Below the pieces are notes generated by a model. It was not told where the DNA came from and searched no databases. It was given only the letters and a program-made list of their open reading frames with translations. Shown one piece after another: positions 32,090 through 42,200 of a stretch of DNA of 56,085 nt. Positions within the stretch are counted from its first letter, which is position 1. The number at the start of each line of letters is the position of its first letter. The stretch lies in NCBI GenBank assembly GCA_015065975.1, contig SVPG01000013.1, positions 1 through 56,085 on the forward strand, given 5' to 3'. A program made the translations under genes and the position numbers. The stretch comes from Oscillospiraceae bacterium. GTDB lineage: Bacteria; Bacillota; Clostridia; Oscillospirales; Acutalibacteraceae.

Positions 32090-32117
32090 CTGAACATAAA
32101 CTGCACGGAGGAATCTT

Positions 32118-33221
32118 ATGAATCTCGAGAGAATACTTTGCGCAAATGCGAAAGATATAAAAACACACGGCAGACAGAGCGCTCGCAAAACGCCTTATAT
32201 ACCGCTTTTCTGGACCGCATCGGGAATAGAGCTCAACATCACGGGCAGCGAGCTGTGGCTTGAATACGAATGCCGTTACGGCGACGAGGGCGAGGCTTAT
32301 CTGCGTGTTGAGATCGACGGCGCCGATATGCTCAGATTTATGCTCGAGGAGGGTATAAACAAGGTCTGCATTTTCCGCGGATATACAACGGACGGCATAA
32401 AAAACGTGCGTATTTTAAGGGAAAACCAGGGCTCAACCACCGTTGTGAACGCGGTTGCTCTTCACACCGACGGCACGCTTCTGCCCCTGCCTCCAAAGAA
32501 GCTTCACATCGAATTCATCGGTGACAGCGTCACAAGCGGCGAAGGTCTTGCAGGCGCCAAACATCACGAGCTGTGGATACCGTGTATTTTCAGCACGCGT
32601 GAGCATTACGCACTTCTGACCGCAAAGGCTCTCGACGCCGATGTCAGCATAGTCTCGCAGAGCGGCTGGGGAGTTTATTCCTCGTGGTACAACAACACCC
32701 TCGAAGCTGTTCCGAGAATATACGAGCAGGTATGCGGTGCCGCTTTGTCTCAGCTGCAGCAGGAATACGGCTCGCTCGATACATATGATTTCGCGGGCGC
32801 ATCTTTTGACGCCGTTGTTGTCAATCTCGGTGCAAATGACTGCACCGCATTCACAAGCCCCGAATGGGTCGATGAAAACGGCACACCGCACAAACAGCAT
32901 CTCGACGACAACGGACGCCCCTGCCGCGAAGACGCCGACCGTGTTGCAAACGCCGTTATCTCCTTCTGCCGCAGAATACGTGCGCTCAATCCCGATGCTG
33001 TTATCCTTTGGTGCTATAATATGCTCAGCGATCTTCTCAACGACGTTATAAAGGACGCCGTTCTTCGTTACGCAAACGAAAGCGAAGACAACAAAGTATT
33101 CGCCGTTATGCTCCCCCACGCCGATCCTTCAACCGACGGTTCACGTCAGCACCCGGGTCCGCTCGCACACAGAATGTACGCCGACGTTATTATCAAAGAA
33201 TTATCCGCTCATCTGAAATAA
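32118..33221 (+). CDS. SGNH/GDSL hydrolase, CE2-like two-domain esterase
   Basis: 367 residues: N-terminal beta-sandwich domain (about 1-125) and C-terminal SGNH hydrolase. Catalytic motifs visible: block I FIGDSVTSGEG (about 132-142, nucleophile Ser), block III LGANDC (about 237), and the late HPGPLAHRMYAD (about 344) with the catalytic His. The layout matches carbohydrate esterase family 2, which deacetylates xylan or other plant glycans, although no signal peptide is present, so this copy probably acts on imported oligosaccharides. GGAGGA precedes the ATG. Divergent from the LytTR operon. Confidence 0.88.
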   Translation: MNLERILCANAKDIKTHGRQSARKTPYIPLFWTASGIELNITGSELWLEYECRYGDEGEAYLRVEIDGADMLRFMLEEGINKVCIFRGYTTDGIKNVRILRENQGSTTVVNAVALHTDGTLLPLPPKKLHIEFIGDSVTSGEGLAGAKHHELWIPCIFSTREHYALLTAKALDADVSIVSQSGWGVYSSWYNNTLEAVPRIYEQVCGAALSQLQQEYGSLDTYDFAGASFDAVVVNLGANDCTAFTSPEWVDENGTPHKQHLDDNGRPCREDADRVANAVISFCRRIRALNPDAVILWCYNMLSDLLNDVIKDAVLRYANESEDNKVFAVMLPHADPSTDGSRQHPGPLAHRMYADVIIKELSAHLK

Positions 33222-33222
33222 A

Positions 33223-33260
33223 AAAAGCTGATGTCCTGCGTTTGCAGGACATCAGCTTTT
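33223..33260. terminator. bidirectional terminator
   Basis: 17-bp perfect stem (33223-33239 with 33244-33260), A- and T-flanked. Confidence 0.9.
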
Positions 33261-34051
33261 CATATTTCAATCGTTTTTCCGCAGGAAAGATAGGAAAGCT
33301 TTTCTCCCATACGTTCTTTCAGATACTCATACTGCTCACAGCCTGTGCAGTGGCAGGTGTAATACTTCGTATTGTACCGCGCGAGAATGTCGGCGGTGTT
33401 ATCGAGCCTCAGCCTGTCTTCTCCCGAAAGCTCAAGCCCTCTCAGATGAAAACCGCCTATAAGAACATCGGGCTTTACCCAATCCATTATATTGAGAATA
33501 CCCTTGTGAGAACAGCCGCTTATCAGTATCCTTTTGCCGTTTTCACGTATCAGCATATACTGCTCGTGGCGAAAATCGTCGGGCACAAATTCCCCTTCAC
33601 AGAGCATATTGAGTCCTTTCCCCTCACTTGGATATTTCCCGGGGTTTTCGTTGCAGGTGAACAATTCCATTCCTTCACCGAGGCTCAGGCTGTCATCGGT
33701 AAAAACCAGTCTGTCGCTTTTTGAAAGAGAATCGTCGAGCCCTATATACTTTTCCGTTCCGTTGTAATGAGGTTCAAAGGCGCGGCGGTTTATATAAACG
33801 GGAGCTTCGCCGTTCATTTCAAGAAATTTTTCAAGTCCGCCGCCGTGGTCGTAATGCCCGTGTGATATCACCGCGATATCGACCGCCGAAATATCTTTTT
33901 TGAGAACCTGAGCGTTTTTTGCAAAAAGACCGTCCTGACCCATATCGAACAGTATCTTTTTTCCGCCGCTTTCGATATACAGGCTCAGACCGTGCTGGGC
34001 TTCAACGCCTTCCGTATCAGAAACATTTTCTGCCAGTACAGTGATATTCAA
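33260..34051 (-). CDS. MBL-fold hydrolase (MJ0937/dihydropterin-related type)
   Basis: 263 residues, cytoplasmic. ITVLAENVSDTEGVEAQHGLSLYI and LFDMGQDGLFAKNAQVL open the fold; the metal motif is SHGHYDHGGG; ISGCSHKGILNIM and YYTCHCTGC supply late ligands. The subgroup is often labelled as 7,8-dihydropterin-6-methyl-4-(beta-D-ribofuranosyl)-aminobenzene 5'-phosphate synthase, a name taken from an archaeal enzyme; in Clostridia the substrate is unknown. Starts with TTG 34051 after GAGGAGG. Downstream of the beta-CASP gene, separated by a hairpin. Confidence 0.88.
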   Translation of the reverse strand: MNITVLAENVSDTEGVEAQHGLSLYIESGGKKILFDMGQDGLFAKNAQVLKKDISAVDIAVISHGHYDHGGGLEKFLEMNGEAPVYINRRAFEPHYNGTEKYIGLDDSLSKSDRLVFTDDSLSLGEGMELFTCNENPGKYPSEGKGLNMLCEGEFVPDDFRHEQYMLIRENGKRILISGCSHKGILNIMDWVKPDVLIGGFHLRGLELSGEDRLRLDNTADILARYNTKYYTCHCTGCEQYEYLKERMGEKLSYLSCGKTIEI

Positions 34052-34072
34052 GCATTATCCTCCTCAAAGGCA

Positions 34073-34104
34073 GACCCGCCAGGGGAATGTGCCCACGGCG
34101 GGTC
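34073..34104 (-). terminator. hairpin between the beta-CASP gene and the MBL gene
   Basis: 8-bp GC-rich stem GACCCGCC (34073-34080) with 34097-34104. The T-tract is poor, so it may only attenuate read-through. Confidence 0.45.
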
Positions 34105-34113
34105 GTCATTTTA

Positions 34114-35721
34114 TTATTTTCGGTCAAATTTATCGCAGAGAGAATTGATCTGATTTGTAAAGCTCGAAAGCTCCTTGTTTGAACCCTCTTTGTTCTTTTC
34201 GATGATCGAAAGAAGCCTTCTTCCCGCGGCAAGCAGTCTCTGATAAACAGTGTTGGCACGCTTTTCGGCATAGTTCTTCTTGCCGCCTGCCTTGACTATT
34301 CTTCCCTTCTGTACACACTCGCCTGTAACAAGGTCATAGCTGTCGCCGCTGAAAGGAGCCGCCGTTTCATATCCGAGCTTCTCGGCTACCTCTTTTGCGA
34401 ACAGGTCGCACACCTCGTCGTCGCCGTGGTTTACAAAGACCTTGCTCGGCTTTTCCTCAAGGCTTGCGAGCCAGTCGACAAGCATATCCTTATCGGCGTG
34501 ACCGCTTATACCTGCAAGATTTTCAATCTTTGCGTTGACTGCGATCTCTTCGCTGAACAGCTTGACATACGGAGCGCCGTCGATGAGCTTTCTTCCGACC
34601 GTGCCCTCAGACTGGTATCCGACAAAGAGCACCGTGCTGTCATCACGCCAGAGGTTGTGCTTGAGATGGTGTCTGATTCGTCCCGCTTCGCACATTCCCG
34701 ATGCGGAAATGATGACCTTCGGCTCTTTGTCAAAGTTTATCTGCTTTGATTCGTCGGACGATACCGAAAGCTTGAGATCATAGAAATGGATCGGGTCGAT
34801 TCCGTGAGCGAGAAGCTCCAGTGTTTCCTTATCGTAATAATCCGTAAGCCCGTCGCCGTAGATATTTGTAGCTTCAACAGCCAGCGGACTGTCGACATAT
34901 ACGGGGAATCCGTCGTGTCCTTTAACAAGACCTTTATCCTTGATCGTTCGGATAAGATAGAGCAGCTCCTGTGTTCTTCCGACGGCAAACGACGGGATAA
35001 CAACGTTTCCTCCTCTGTCGAAGGTGTCCTGAATGATTGATGTGAGCTGGCTTACATAATCGGGACGCTCTCCGTGAACTCTGTCGCCGTAGGTCGATTC
35101 AACAATAACGTAATCGGCGCGGGTCGGCTTCTGAGGATTGCGGATAAGCGGACGGTCGATATTTCCGAGGTCGCCCGAGAAGAGCAGAGTCTTTTTCTCG
35201 CCGTCCTCCTCAACATCGATATAAATGCTCGACGAGCCGAGAAGATGTCCCGCATCGGCAAATCTGATCTTTACGCCGTCAAACACGGCGATCTCCTCGC
35301 CGTAAGGATATGCCGCAAACTGGCTGAGCGCCTTCTCGGTATCAGCCATTGTATAAAGCGGAACATAGGGCTTGCCGCCCGAACGCTTTGCCTTGCGGTT
35401 TCTCCACTCAGCCTCCGACTCCTGTATGTGAGCCGAATCCCTGAGCATTATCTCACAGAGGCGGTGTGTCGCCTGCGTGCTGTAAATCGGGCCGCTGTAT
35501 CCGCCCGCAACCATTGCGGGAATCTTGCCCGAATGGTCCATATGTGCATGGGTCAGGCATATCGCATCAATTTCTCCCGGCGCAATGGGGAGCTCGCAGT
35601 TTTCATAAATATCCGCACCCTGTTCCATTCCGCAGTCGATGAGAATATTCTTACCGCAGGCCTCGAGCAGAGCACACGATCCCGTTACCTCATGGGCAGC
35701 ACCCAAAAATGTCAGTTTCAA
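34114..35721 (-). CDS. MBL-fold beta-CASP ribonuclease (CPSF73/RNA-specificity type)
   Basis: 535 residues. Metallo-beta-lactamase motifs THAHMDHSG (about 57-65), DAGHLLGS and FSGDLG, plus the beta-CASP insert with motif A (VESTYGDR), motif B (ISASGMCEAGRIRHHL) and motif C (ISGHADKD). Such proteins are RNA endo/exonucleases of the CPSF family; they differ from RNase J and their bacterial targets are poorly known. The C-terminus is a helical Lys-rich tail. Translation starts at TTG 35721 after AAAGGAGTG, with TATAAT at 35745-35750 (minus strand) upstream. The 35722-35824 gap holds nothing else. Confidence 0.93.
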   Translation of the reverse strand: MKLTFLGAAHEVTGSCALLEACGKNILIDCGMEQGADIYENCELPIAPGEIDAICLTHAHMDHSGKIPAMVAGGYSGPIYSTQATHRLCEIMLRDSAHIQESEAEWRNRKAKRSGGKPYVPLYTMADTEKALSQFAAYPYGEEIAVFDGVKIRFADAGHLLGSSSIYIDVEEDGEKKTLLFSGDLGNIDRPLIRNPQKPTRADYVIVESTYGDRVHGERPDYVSQLTSIIQDTFDRGGNVVIPSFAVGRTQELLYLIRTIKDKGLVKGHDGFPVYVDSPLAVEATNIYGDGLTDYYDKETLELLAHGIDPIHFYDLKLSVSSDESKQINFDKEPKVIISASGMCEAGRIRHHLKHNLWRDDSTVLFVGYQSEGTVGRKLIDGAPYVKLFSEEIAVNAKIENLAGISGHADKDMLVDWLASLEEKPSKVFVNHGDDEVCDLFAKEVAEKLGYETAAPFSGDSYDLVTGECVQKGRIVKAGGKKNYAEKRANTVYQRLLAAGRRLLSIIEKNKEGSNKELSSFTNQINSLCDKFDRK

Positions 35722-35824
35722 ACGATATCACTCCTTTGGTCTACATTATACCACAGATATTAACTTTATGTTATCTTTTTCGGCGGCGGTCAGTATTTTC
35801 ACAAACCGCTCACAATTTCATCTT

Positions 35825-37720
35825 TTATTTTACTCTGTAGATATTCGCTTCATACGGTCTGAGCTTACCCGCGATATTGCCGCAGCTCAGGTAAACAGGC
35901 TCGTATTTTTTCACATTATGCTTTCTTGCACAAGGTTTATCGGTAAGATTCATTTCGATGTAAAAACACTCGCTGTCGGTCTTTCTGAAATAACAGAAAA
36001 GATTGTCCGCCTTCTTTTTAAGCGGCTCAAACCGACCGTATCTGAGCGTCTGCGAACTGTTTTTGAGTGCAATCAGCTTCTTATACACCGCAAAAACGGA
36101 ATTTTCATCATCTATTTCATCTGCGGCATTGAAGCGTCCGATATTATCGGCGCATTTTATCCACGACTCACCTTCGGTAAATCCGGCATTTTCCTGCGAA
36201 TTCCACTGCATCGGGATTCTTGCGTGGTCGCGGCTTCCCGCATTGACTCGGGCAAGCGCATCACCCTCGCTCATACCTTTTTCGCAAAGCTCCGCAAGGA
36301 GGTTTATCGCTTCAACGTCCCTGAGCTCGTCCTTTGTAAACTCGGTGTTTATCATCGCGAGCTCCTGTCCCTGATAGATAAAGGGCGTACCGCAGAGGGT
36401 CATGCTTACGACCGCAATAAGCTTTGCGATCGCCTCTCTGTACTGCGGGTCGGGGTTGACCTTTGACACCATTCGGGGGTTGTCGTGATTTTCAAAGAAT
36501 ATTACATTCCAGCAGTTATCGCCGTACTCGAGCTGCTGCTCGCTGAGCACTTTTTTCATATAACGCAGGTCGTAACGGTAATCATCGTATCGGTTCTTTC
36601 CCGCCTCTTCAAGATGGTCGAAACAGAACACCGTATTGAGCTCTTTTCTGAAATCGGCTGTCAGCATACGGTTCATACGCATACCCGTACCCGGTGTTTC
36701 GCCGACCGTAAACGCGCCGCATCTTCCAAAGGTCTTCTCGTTGAGCTCACGCAGATATTCGTGAAGATGAGGTCCGAAGAAATAATGCTCTATGCCTCTG
36801 TACCCGACGAGCTGCGATATCAGGTCGTTGCCGTCGGGCAGACCTTCGGCCTTCGAGATGAGGTTTATGACGTCGAGTCTGAAGCCGTCCACGCCCTTAT
36901 CGAGCCAGAAATTGAGCACCGAATAAATATCCTCGCGCATCTGCGGATTGTCCCAGTTGAGATCCATCTGCTTTTTCGAGAAGAGATGGAGCGCCCATTT
37001 CTTTATTTCGGGATAGTAATTCCACGCGCTGCCGCTGAAGAAGGAGAGCCAGTTGTTCGGCGGCGTATCGGGCTCGCCGTCGCGGAAGATATAATAATTC
37101 TGATATTTCTCATCGCCTGCGAGAGCTTTTTGGAACCACTCATGCTCATCGGAGGTGTGGTTGATTACCATATCCATTATGACCTTGATGCCCTTTTCAT
37201 GCGCAGTTTCGAGCAGGATATCAAAATCCTCCATCGTTCCGAATTCGGTCATTATGCGGCGATAATCGCGTATATCATAGCCGTTGTCGTCATTCGGGCT
37301 GTCGTAAATGGGAGAAAGCCATATCGCATTAACACCAAGCTGTGCGAGATAATCGAGCTTTGAAGTAATACCCGGAAGGTCGCCTATACCGTCGCCGTTG
37401 CTGTCACAGAAGGAACGCGGGTATATCTGATATACGACCATTTCCTTCCACCATTCGGGCGAGAAATTGCCCGTACACAGCACAGGCGGCATATCCTCAG
37501 CCTGATTGAGCAGGCCGATGACCGTATCGAAAAAGCCTTCACCGAGCTTATCGCCCGCAAGCTTTTCGAGGGTGCCTATCTTAAGTCCGCCTATCAGCGA
37601 ATTTTTAGTTATGAAAGAGACATCTTTTCCGAATCCGCCGAGCACTCTTGTCAGAATATCGTATCCGACGGGGCTTTCCGTCATCTGACGCAGTGTTGAT
37701 TTTTTATTGTATTCAGGCAT
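35825..37720 (-). CDS. GH13 alpha-glucosidase / oligo-1,6-glucosidase with N-terminal helical extension
   Basis: 631 residues. The catalytic (beta/alpha)8 barrel begins around residue 90 (WWKEMVVYQIYPRSFCDSNG, DLPGITSKLDYLAQLGVNAIWL) and shows all conserved regions: DMVINHTSDEH, DGFRLDVINLI (nucleophile Asp, about 280), FTVGETPG (acid/base Glu, about 340), FFENHDNPR (third Asp, about 410). This is the GH13_31-type oligo-alpha-glucosidase pattern, acting on isomalto- or malto-oligosaccharides in the cytoplasm. The first about 85 residues are an extra helical domain (LRQMTESPVGYDILTRVLGG) not present in standard oligo-1,6-glucosidases. Start ATG 37720 after AAAGGAGAC, overlapping the transporter gene by 8 bases. 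Confidence 0.95.
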   Translation of the reverse strand: MPEYNKKSTLRQMTESPVGYDILTRVLGGFGKDVSFITKNSLIGGLKIGTLEKLAGDKLGEGFFDTVIGLLNQAEDMPPVLCTGNFSPEWWKEMVVYQIYPRSFCDSNGDGIGDLPGITSKLDYLAQLGVNAIWLSPIYDSPNDDNGYDIRDYRRIMTEFGTMEDFDILLETAHEKGIKVIMDMVINHTSDEHEWFQKALAGDEKYQNYYIFRDGEPDTPPNNWLSFFSGSAWNYYPEIKKWALHLFSKKQMDLNWDNPQMREDIYSVLNFWLDKGVDGFRLDVINLISKAEGLPDGNDLISQLVGYRGIEHYFFGPHLHEYLRELNEKTFGRCGAFTVGETPGTGMRMNRMLTADFRKELNTVFCFDHLEEAGKNRYDDYRYDLRYMKKVLSEQQLEYGDNCWNVIFFENHDNPRMVSKVNPDPQYREAIAKLIAVVSMTLCGTPFIYQGQELAMINTEFTKDELRDVEAINLLAELCEKGMSEGDALARVNAGSRDHARIPMQWNSQENAGFTEGESWIKCADNIGRFNAADEIDDENSVFAVYKKLIALKNSSQTLRYGRFEPLKKKADNLFCYFRKTDSECFYIEMNLTDKPCARKHNVKKYEPVYLSCGNIAGKLRPYEANIYRVK

Positions 37721-39074
37721 CGATAACCGTCTCCTTTGCCATATTTTCCTCAATCATTTTTTCGACTTCCTTCTCGTCAAGCTTATAGAAGAACGCCATT
37801 ATCACAAGCATCACAACATAGCCTATTGCGGGGAGCAGCGTCATGCACAGCCATATACCGTCGAGCGCGCTTGCCGACTGAGTCTGAGCCTGTTCGACAT
37901 ATCCGAAAGCACCCATTATCGCAAGTCCGATTATTGTGACGAGGCTTCCGCCGAATTTCGTCATAAGAGTCTGGAGCGAGAAGGATATGCCTTCGGTTCT
38001 CTTTCCCGTCTTATATGCACACCACTCGATGCAGTCGGCGGTGAACATTCCGTAAAGCAGGAGCGGTATCTGCATGAAAACCACTCTGACTGCGGCTATC
38101 ACAAGGAAAAGCCAGAGATTGCCGTATCCTGTGAAATACTGAACTACGCACAGTATAACGGCAGCTATACTCGAGAATATGGTCAGAGGTTTTTTGCCGA
38201 ATCTTTTTATAAGCGAAGGCAGGAGCGGCGCCACTATAATAACGGGGACAATAGCCGCCGCCATTATCATGGTTGTCATGCCCTCGTTGCCGAGATTGTA
38301 TCGCGCAAAATATATCGCAAGAGGCTGGAGCGTATTGGTTGCCGCTATGGCAAGATAGCCGATATAGAAAACAAAGAGCGGTTTATTCCTGAAAAGATAT
38401 TTGAATATGTCGGCAAAACCGATATCGTTCGAGGGGTGGTTTACCCTTTCCTTTGCGCTGAACATTATGGGGATCATAAAAGCAAGCGCAAGCACACAGT
38501 ACACGCCAACCGTCGCGGTCGTTCCGACCTCAGCCTTGATCGTCGCATAGACAGCCGAGGATATGGCCGCAAGAGCTGACGCCATACGACCCGACGACAT
38601 GAGCTTGTCACGCTCGTATATGCGGTCGGTCATGACCGTTGCAAGGGAAAAGATCGGAGCATCGGACAGCGTATATGAGAAATCCCAGAGAAGGATCGCT
38701 GCGAGCGAGAATCCTATCTTCACCGCCATCGGCGCACCTGCACCGAAAATCGAAGCCGGGTTTACGAACATCGCCAGCAGGAAGAACGGTATGAGGAAGG
38801 TCGATATTCTTATCCACGGGAGGAATTTTCCGCTTCTGAATCTCACCTTATCGATAACAGCGCCCATAATCGGGTCGTTTATCGCGTCCCATACCCTCGA
38901 AATTCCGAGCATCATTGCGACCGTACCGAGGCTTATTCCGACCTCTTCGGTCAGAAAATAGGAAAGATACTGGAGCTGGATAACATAGATTATGTTCTGT
39001 CCGAGAAAGAATCCGAAATAAGAAAACCTTTCAAACCCTGTGGTCAGATACTTGTCATTTTTCGCTTTTTTCAT
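37713..39074 (-). CDS. GPH-family sugar:cation symporter (MelB-like MFS)
   Basis: 453 residues, 12 transmembrane helices. The family signature DPIMGAVIDKVRFRSGKFLPWI (helix 2 to loop; residues about 68-89) and the later MFTADCIEWCAYKTGKRTEGI are typical of glycoside-pentoside-hexuronide symporters. It would bring in a disaccharide or oligosaccharide that the overlapping GH13 enzyme then hydrolyses; an alpha-glucoside is the simplest guess. First gene of the two-gene operon, with ribosome site GGAAGATC. Confidence 0.93.
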   Translation of the reverse strand: MKKAKNDKYLTTGFERFSYFGFFLGQNIIYVIQLQYLSYFLTEEVGISLGTVAMMLGISRVWDAINDPIMGAVIDKVRFRSGKFLPWIRISTFLIPFFLLAMFVNPASIFGAGAPMAVKIGFSLAAILLWDFSYTLSDAPIFSLATVMTDRIYERDKLMSSGRMASALAAISSAVYATIKAEVGTTATVGVYCVLALAFMIPIMFSAKERVNHPSNDIGFADIFKYLFRNKPLFVFYIGYLAIAATNTLQPLAIYFARYNLGNEGMTTMIMAAAIVPVIIVAPLLPSLIKRFGKKPLTIFSSIAAVILCVVQYFTGYGNLWLFLVIAAVRVVFMQIPLLLYGMFTADCIEWCAYKTGKRTEGISFSLQTLMTKFGGSLVTIIGLAIMGAFGYVEQAQTQSASALDGIWLCMTLLPAIGYVVMLVIMAFFYKLDEKEVEKMIEENMAKETVIDA

Positions 39075-39124
39075 AATGATCTTCCTTTTCTGAAATTAAC
39101 TGTGATTTGCTCAGTTATACAACA

Positions 39125-39153
39125 ATTTTATCATAATCCCTCATTTTATTCAA
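39125..39153 (-). promoter_or_regulatory. promoter of the GPH-GH13 operon
   Basis: Minus strand: TTGAAT (39148-39153), 17-bp spacer, TAAAAT (39125-39130). No local repressor or clear cre site was seen. Confidence 0.55.
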
Positions 39154-39191
39154 GTAATTTTATGAAATTTTACCAACGAGCGGCATAACAA

Positions 39192-39221
39192 AAGGGCAGA
39201 GGTTTTTAGGCCTCTGCCCTT
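39192..39221 (-). terminator. terminator of the giant surface-protein gene
   Basis: Perfect 11-bp stem AAGGGCAGAGG (39192-39202) with 39211-39221, followed on the minus strand by TTTTGTTATG. Confidence 0.85.
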
Positions 39222-39258
39222 AATGTTATTTGGGATTCAAATCAGCTTCTGATTATCA

Positions 39259-42200
39259 TTATCTGACGCCTACGCCGCTCTTCTTCTTCTTTCCGATGGA
39301 AAGGATGATGATGACGGAAACTGCCATTGCAATGATGATCGGCATCGGGATATCGCCATCACCGGTGGTCGGTGTGTCGTAATCGCCGAGGACCTTGTTG
39401 ATGACCGGGGAGGACTCAACCTTGATGGTCGGTGTCTCGTTAACTGTCGGCTTTGTTGTTGTGGACTCGAGGTCAACAGAGGACTCTGCGCCAAGAACGA
39501 CAGAACCGATGTAGTTATTGAGGTAGCTGATGCTGGAGTTATCCGGGCCGATGACTACTGTAGAGGTCATGTTGCCGCTGTAGTAATCGGAGCCATCAAC
39601 TGTGTAGCTGGTCTGATATTCCTCAGCATCGACAGTCTCGACAACGTATACGATAGTTCCGCAAGGAATACCGGAAAGTGTGACGGACTCGCCGTTTCTG
39701 AGAGAGAACTTACCGCTTGCATTTGTGCCGTCAGCTGCTACTGCGTAGCCATCCTGGTCGACAAGCTGGAAGCTGAATGCTCTGTTGCTTGTGTCGTAAC
39801 CGGTGACTGTCTTGGTAACTGTGATGGTACCTGTTGCAAGAGCGTTTGTGAAGATTATCTCTTCATCACCGTCGACTGTTACTGTACCGCTTGCCTTTGC
39901 GAGGTCATAGCTGTCAGCACCGTCGATCTTCTTGAGCTCGTAGGAAGCACCTGTTGCGGACTCGACGACCTTGTACTCTACGCCGTAGATTACGTCGATC
40001 TTCTCAGTCTTGCCTGCGCTGAGGTTGAAGTCCTTCTCGAAGGTCCAACCGTCGCCGGTGTTCTTCCAAAGCTCGAACTTGAACTTAGCAGAAGCATCCT
40101 CGGTTCCTGTGACTTCCTTGGTGACCTTGAGGGTCTGGGTCTTGGGAACGTTGTGGAATGTGATATCCTCTGCGCCGTCTACTGTAACGATTGCTGCACA
40201 CTTGTTGTTATCGACGCTGTCCTCGTCGCCCATCTTTCTGATGGTTACGTTGTCGAAGTCGTAAGCAGCACCTGTGTCTGTCTCAACAACTCTGTAAACG
40301 TCGCCCTCAGCGAGGTTCTTGAAGAGCTTATCGCCGTTTGCCTTAAGTGTGAACTCCTCAACAGTCTCCCACTTGGAACCGTTCTTCTTCTGGAGCTCGA
40401 AGGTGAACTCTGCGTTAGCGTCGCCGCCGTCAGCAGAAACAGTCTTGCGAACTGTGATGGAGTACGGGTTGAGTCTGTTGGTGATGTTGACGGTTCTGTC
40501 CTTGGAGAGAACGAACATTGCGCCCATGCCTTCCTCGCCGTTGACAAGGATTGTATCTTCAGGAACTGAACCGAAGAGGTAATCTGCACCGGTCTCGGTC
40601 TCGATGACCTTGTAGGTGAAGCCTACCGGGATACCTGTGAAGGTGTAGCTCTCGCCTGCCTTGAGGACGAACTGCTCGCCAACCTTCTCCCACTCGCCGC
40701 TGCGGAGTCTGAAGAGCTGGAATGCAAATTCCTCGCCGAGATCTTCGCTGCCTGCCTCGAGGGACTTGGTAACTGTGAGATCAGCAGTCTTGCGCGGGTT
40801 ATCAACTACAATGTTGGTATCCTCATAAACTGTGACCTTACCTGTTGTGCCGAGGACTCCGTTGACAGAAGTGTCATAGTAGTTGACATCGCCTGTCTTC
40901 TCCTCGATGACGTAAGTTGCGCCGTAAAGAACACCCTCGACCGGAACGATTGTGCCGATTGCATATCTTGCCTCGGTAGTCTCGGTTGCTTCAGCAGCGG
41001 TTGCTGCGAAGTAGTAGGTCTTGGTCTGCTCGAGCTGGCTGCCCTTGAATACGCCGGTAACTGTGATGATGAACTCCTCGTCTGCATCCATCAGACCTGT
41101 GAGGGTCTTCTGTACGGAGAGGTTTGCGCTGTTTCTGGTGTTGGTGAAGCCGATCTCTGCATTCTCACCGTTGACTGTTACGACTGCAGTATTGCCTTCG
41201 CCGACAGTATTGGTGGTGGTGTAGGTCTTGCCGTCGCCAGCGCTCTCAGTGATTCTGACCTGAGTTCCGTAAGGAATGTTGGTAATGGTCCAGGAACCGT
41301 TATCGGAGATCTCTACGGAATTTCTGCCGGAAGCGTCGTTGAGAGCTACCCAGTTTTCGCCTTCAAGCTTCTCAGCCTTGAATACGAACTTAGCGTTCGG
41401 GGTGTAATCGTCGTCAAGAGTCTTGGTGACGGTTACGCTGCCCTTCTTGAGGCAGTTGTTGAACTCGACTGTCTCGTTTGCATCGTTGATAGTAACAACT
41501 GCTGCATACTCCTTGAGGTCAACTGTATCAGCGCCGTTGACTGCTACGAGGTCGTAGCTTGCGCCGAGGTTGGTCTCAATGATTCTGTAAACATCGCCGA
41601 ACTTAACGTCAACATTTACATAAGCGCCTGCTGCAAGTGTGATTACTTCGCCGACATTCTCGTACTTGTCGCCAACCTTCTTCTGGAGCTGGAAGGTGAA
41701 AGTATCGTTGCAGGTCATGCCGTGTGCGGAAACCATCTTCTTGATGGTCAGCTTAGCGCCTGCGTTGCCGTTTGTGAACTCAACAGCGTTTGCTGCATCA
41801 GGCTGAGCTGTCAGCTTGACTGCGTCATAATCGCTGTAGGTGATCTGCTCGCCGCCGGTAACAGTTACGAAGGTGTACTTGGAATCTGCTGCGAGCTTCT
41901 CGACTACGATATACTCATCGCCTGCGACAAGGCCGTTGATGGTCTTCTTGCCGCCCAGCTCGAGCTGGAAGGACTCAACGAGTACGTCGCCGTCTGCTGT
42001 TCTGTGATAGAGTGCGAAGTCGAACTTAGCATTATCACCGAGGTTTACGCCGCCGTCTGCAAGCTTCTTGGAAACTGTGATGCTTGTAGCCTTGACGCTG
42101 TTTGTGAAGGTTACGTTGGAGCCGGTCTCGGGAACGGTTACCTCAGCGGTGAGCTTGGTAAGATCCTTTGTATCTGCTCCGTCGATTGCTGTGAGCTCGA

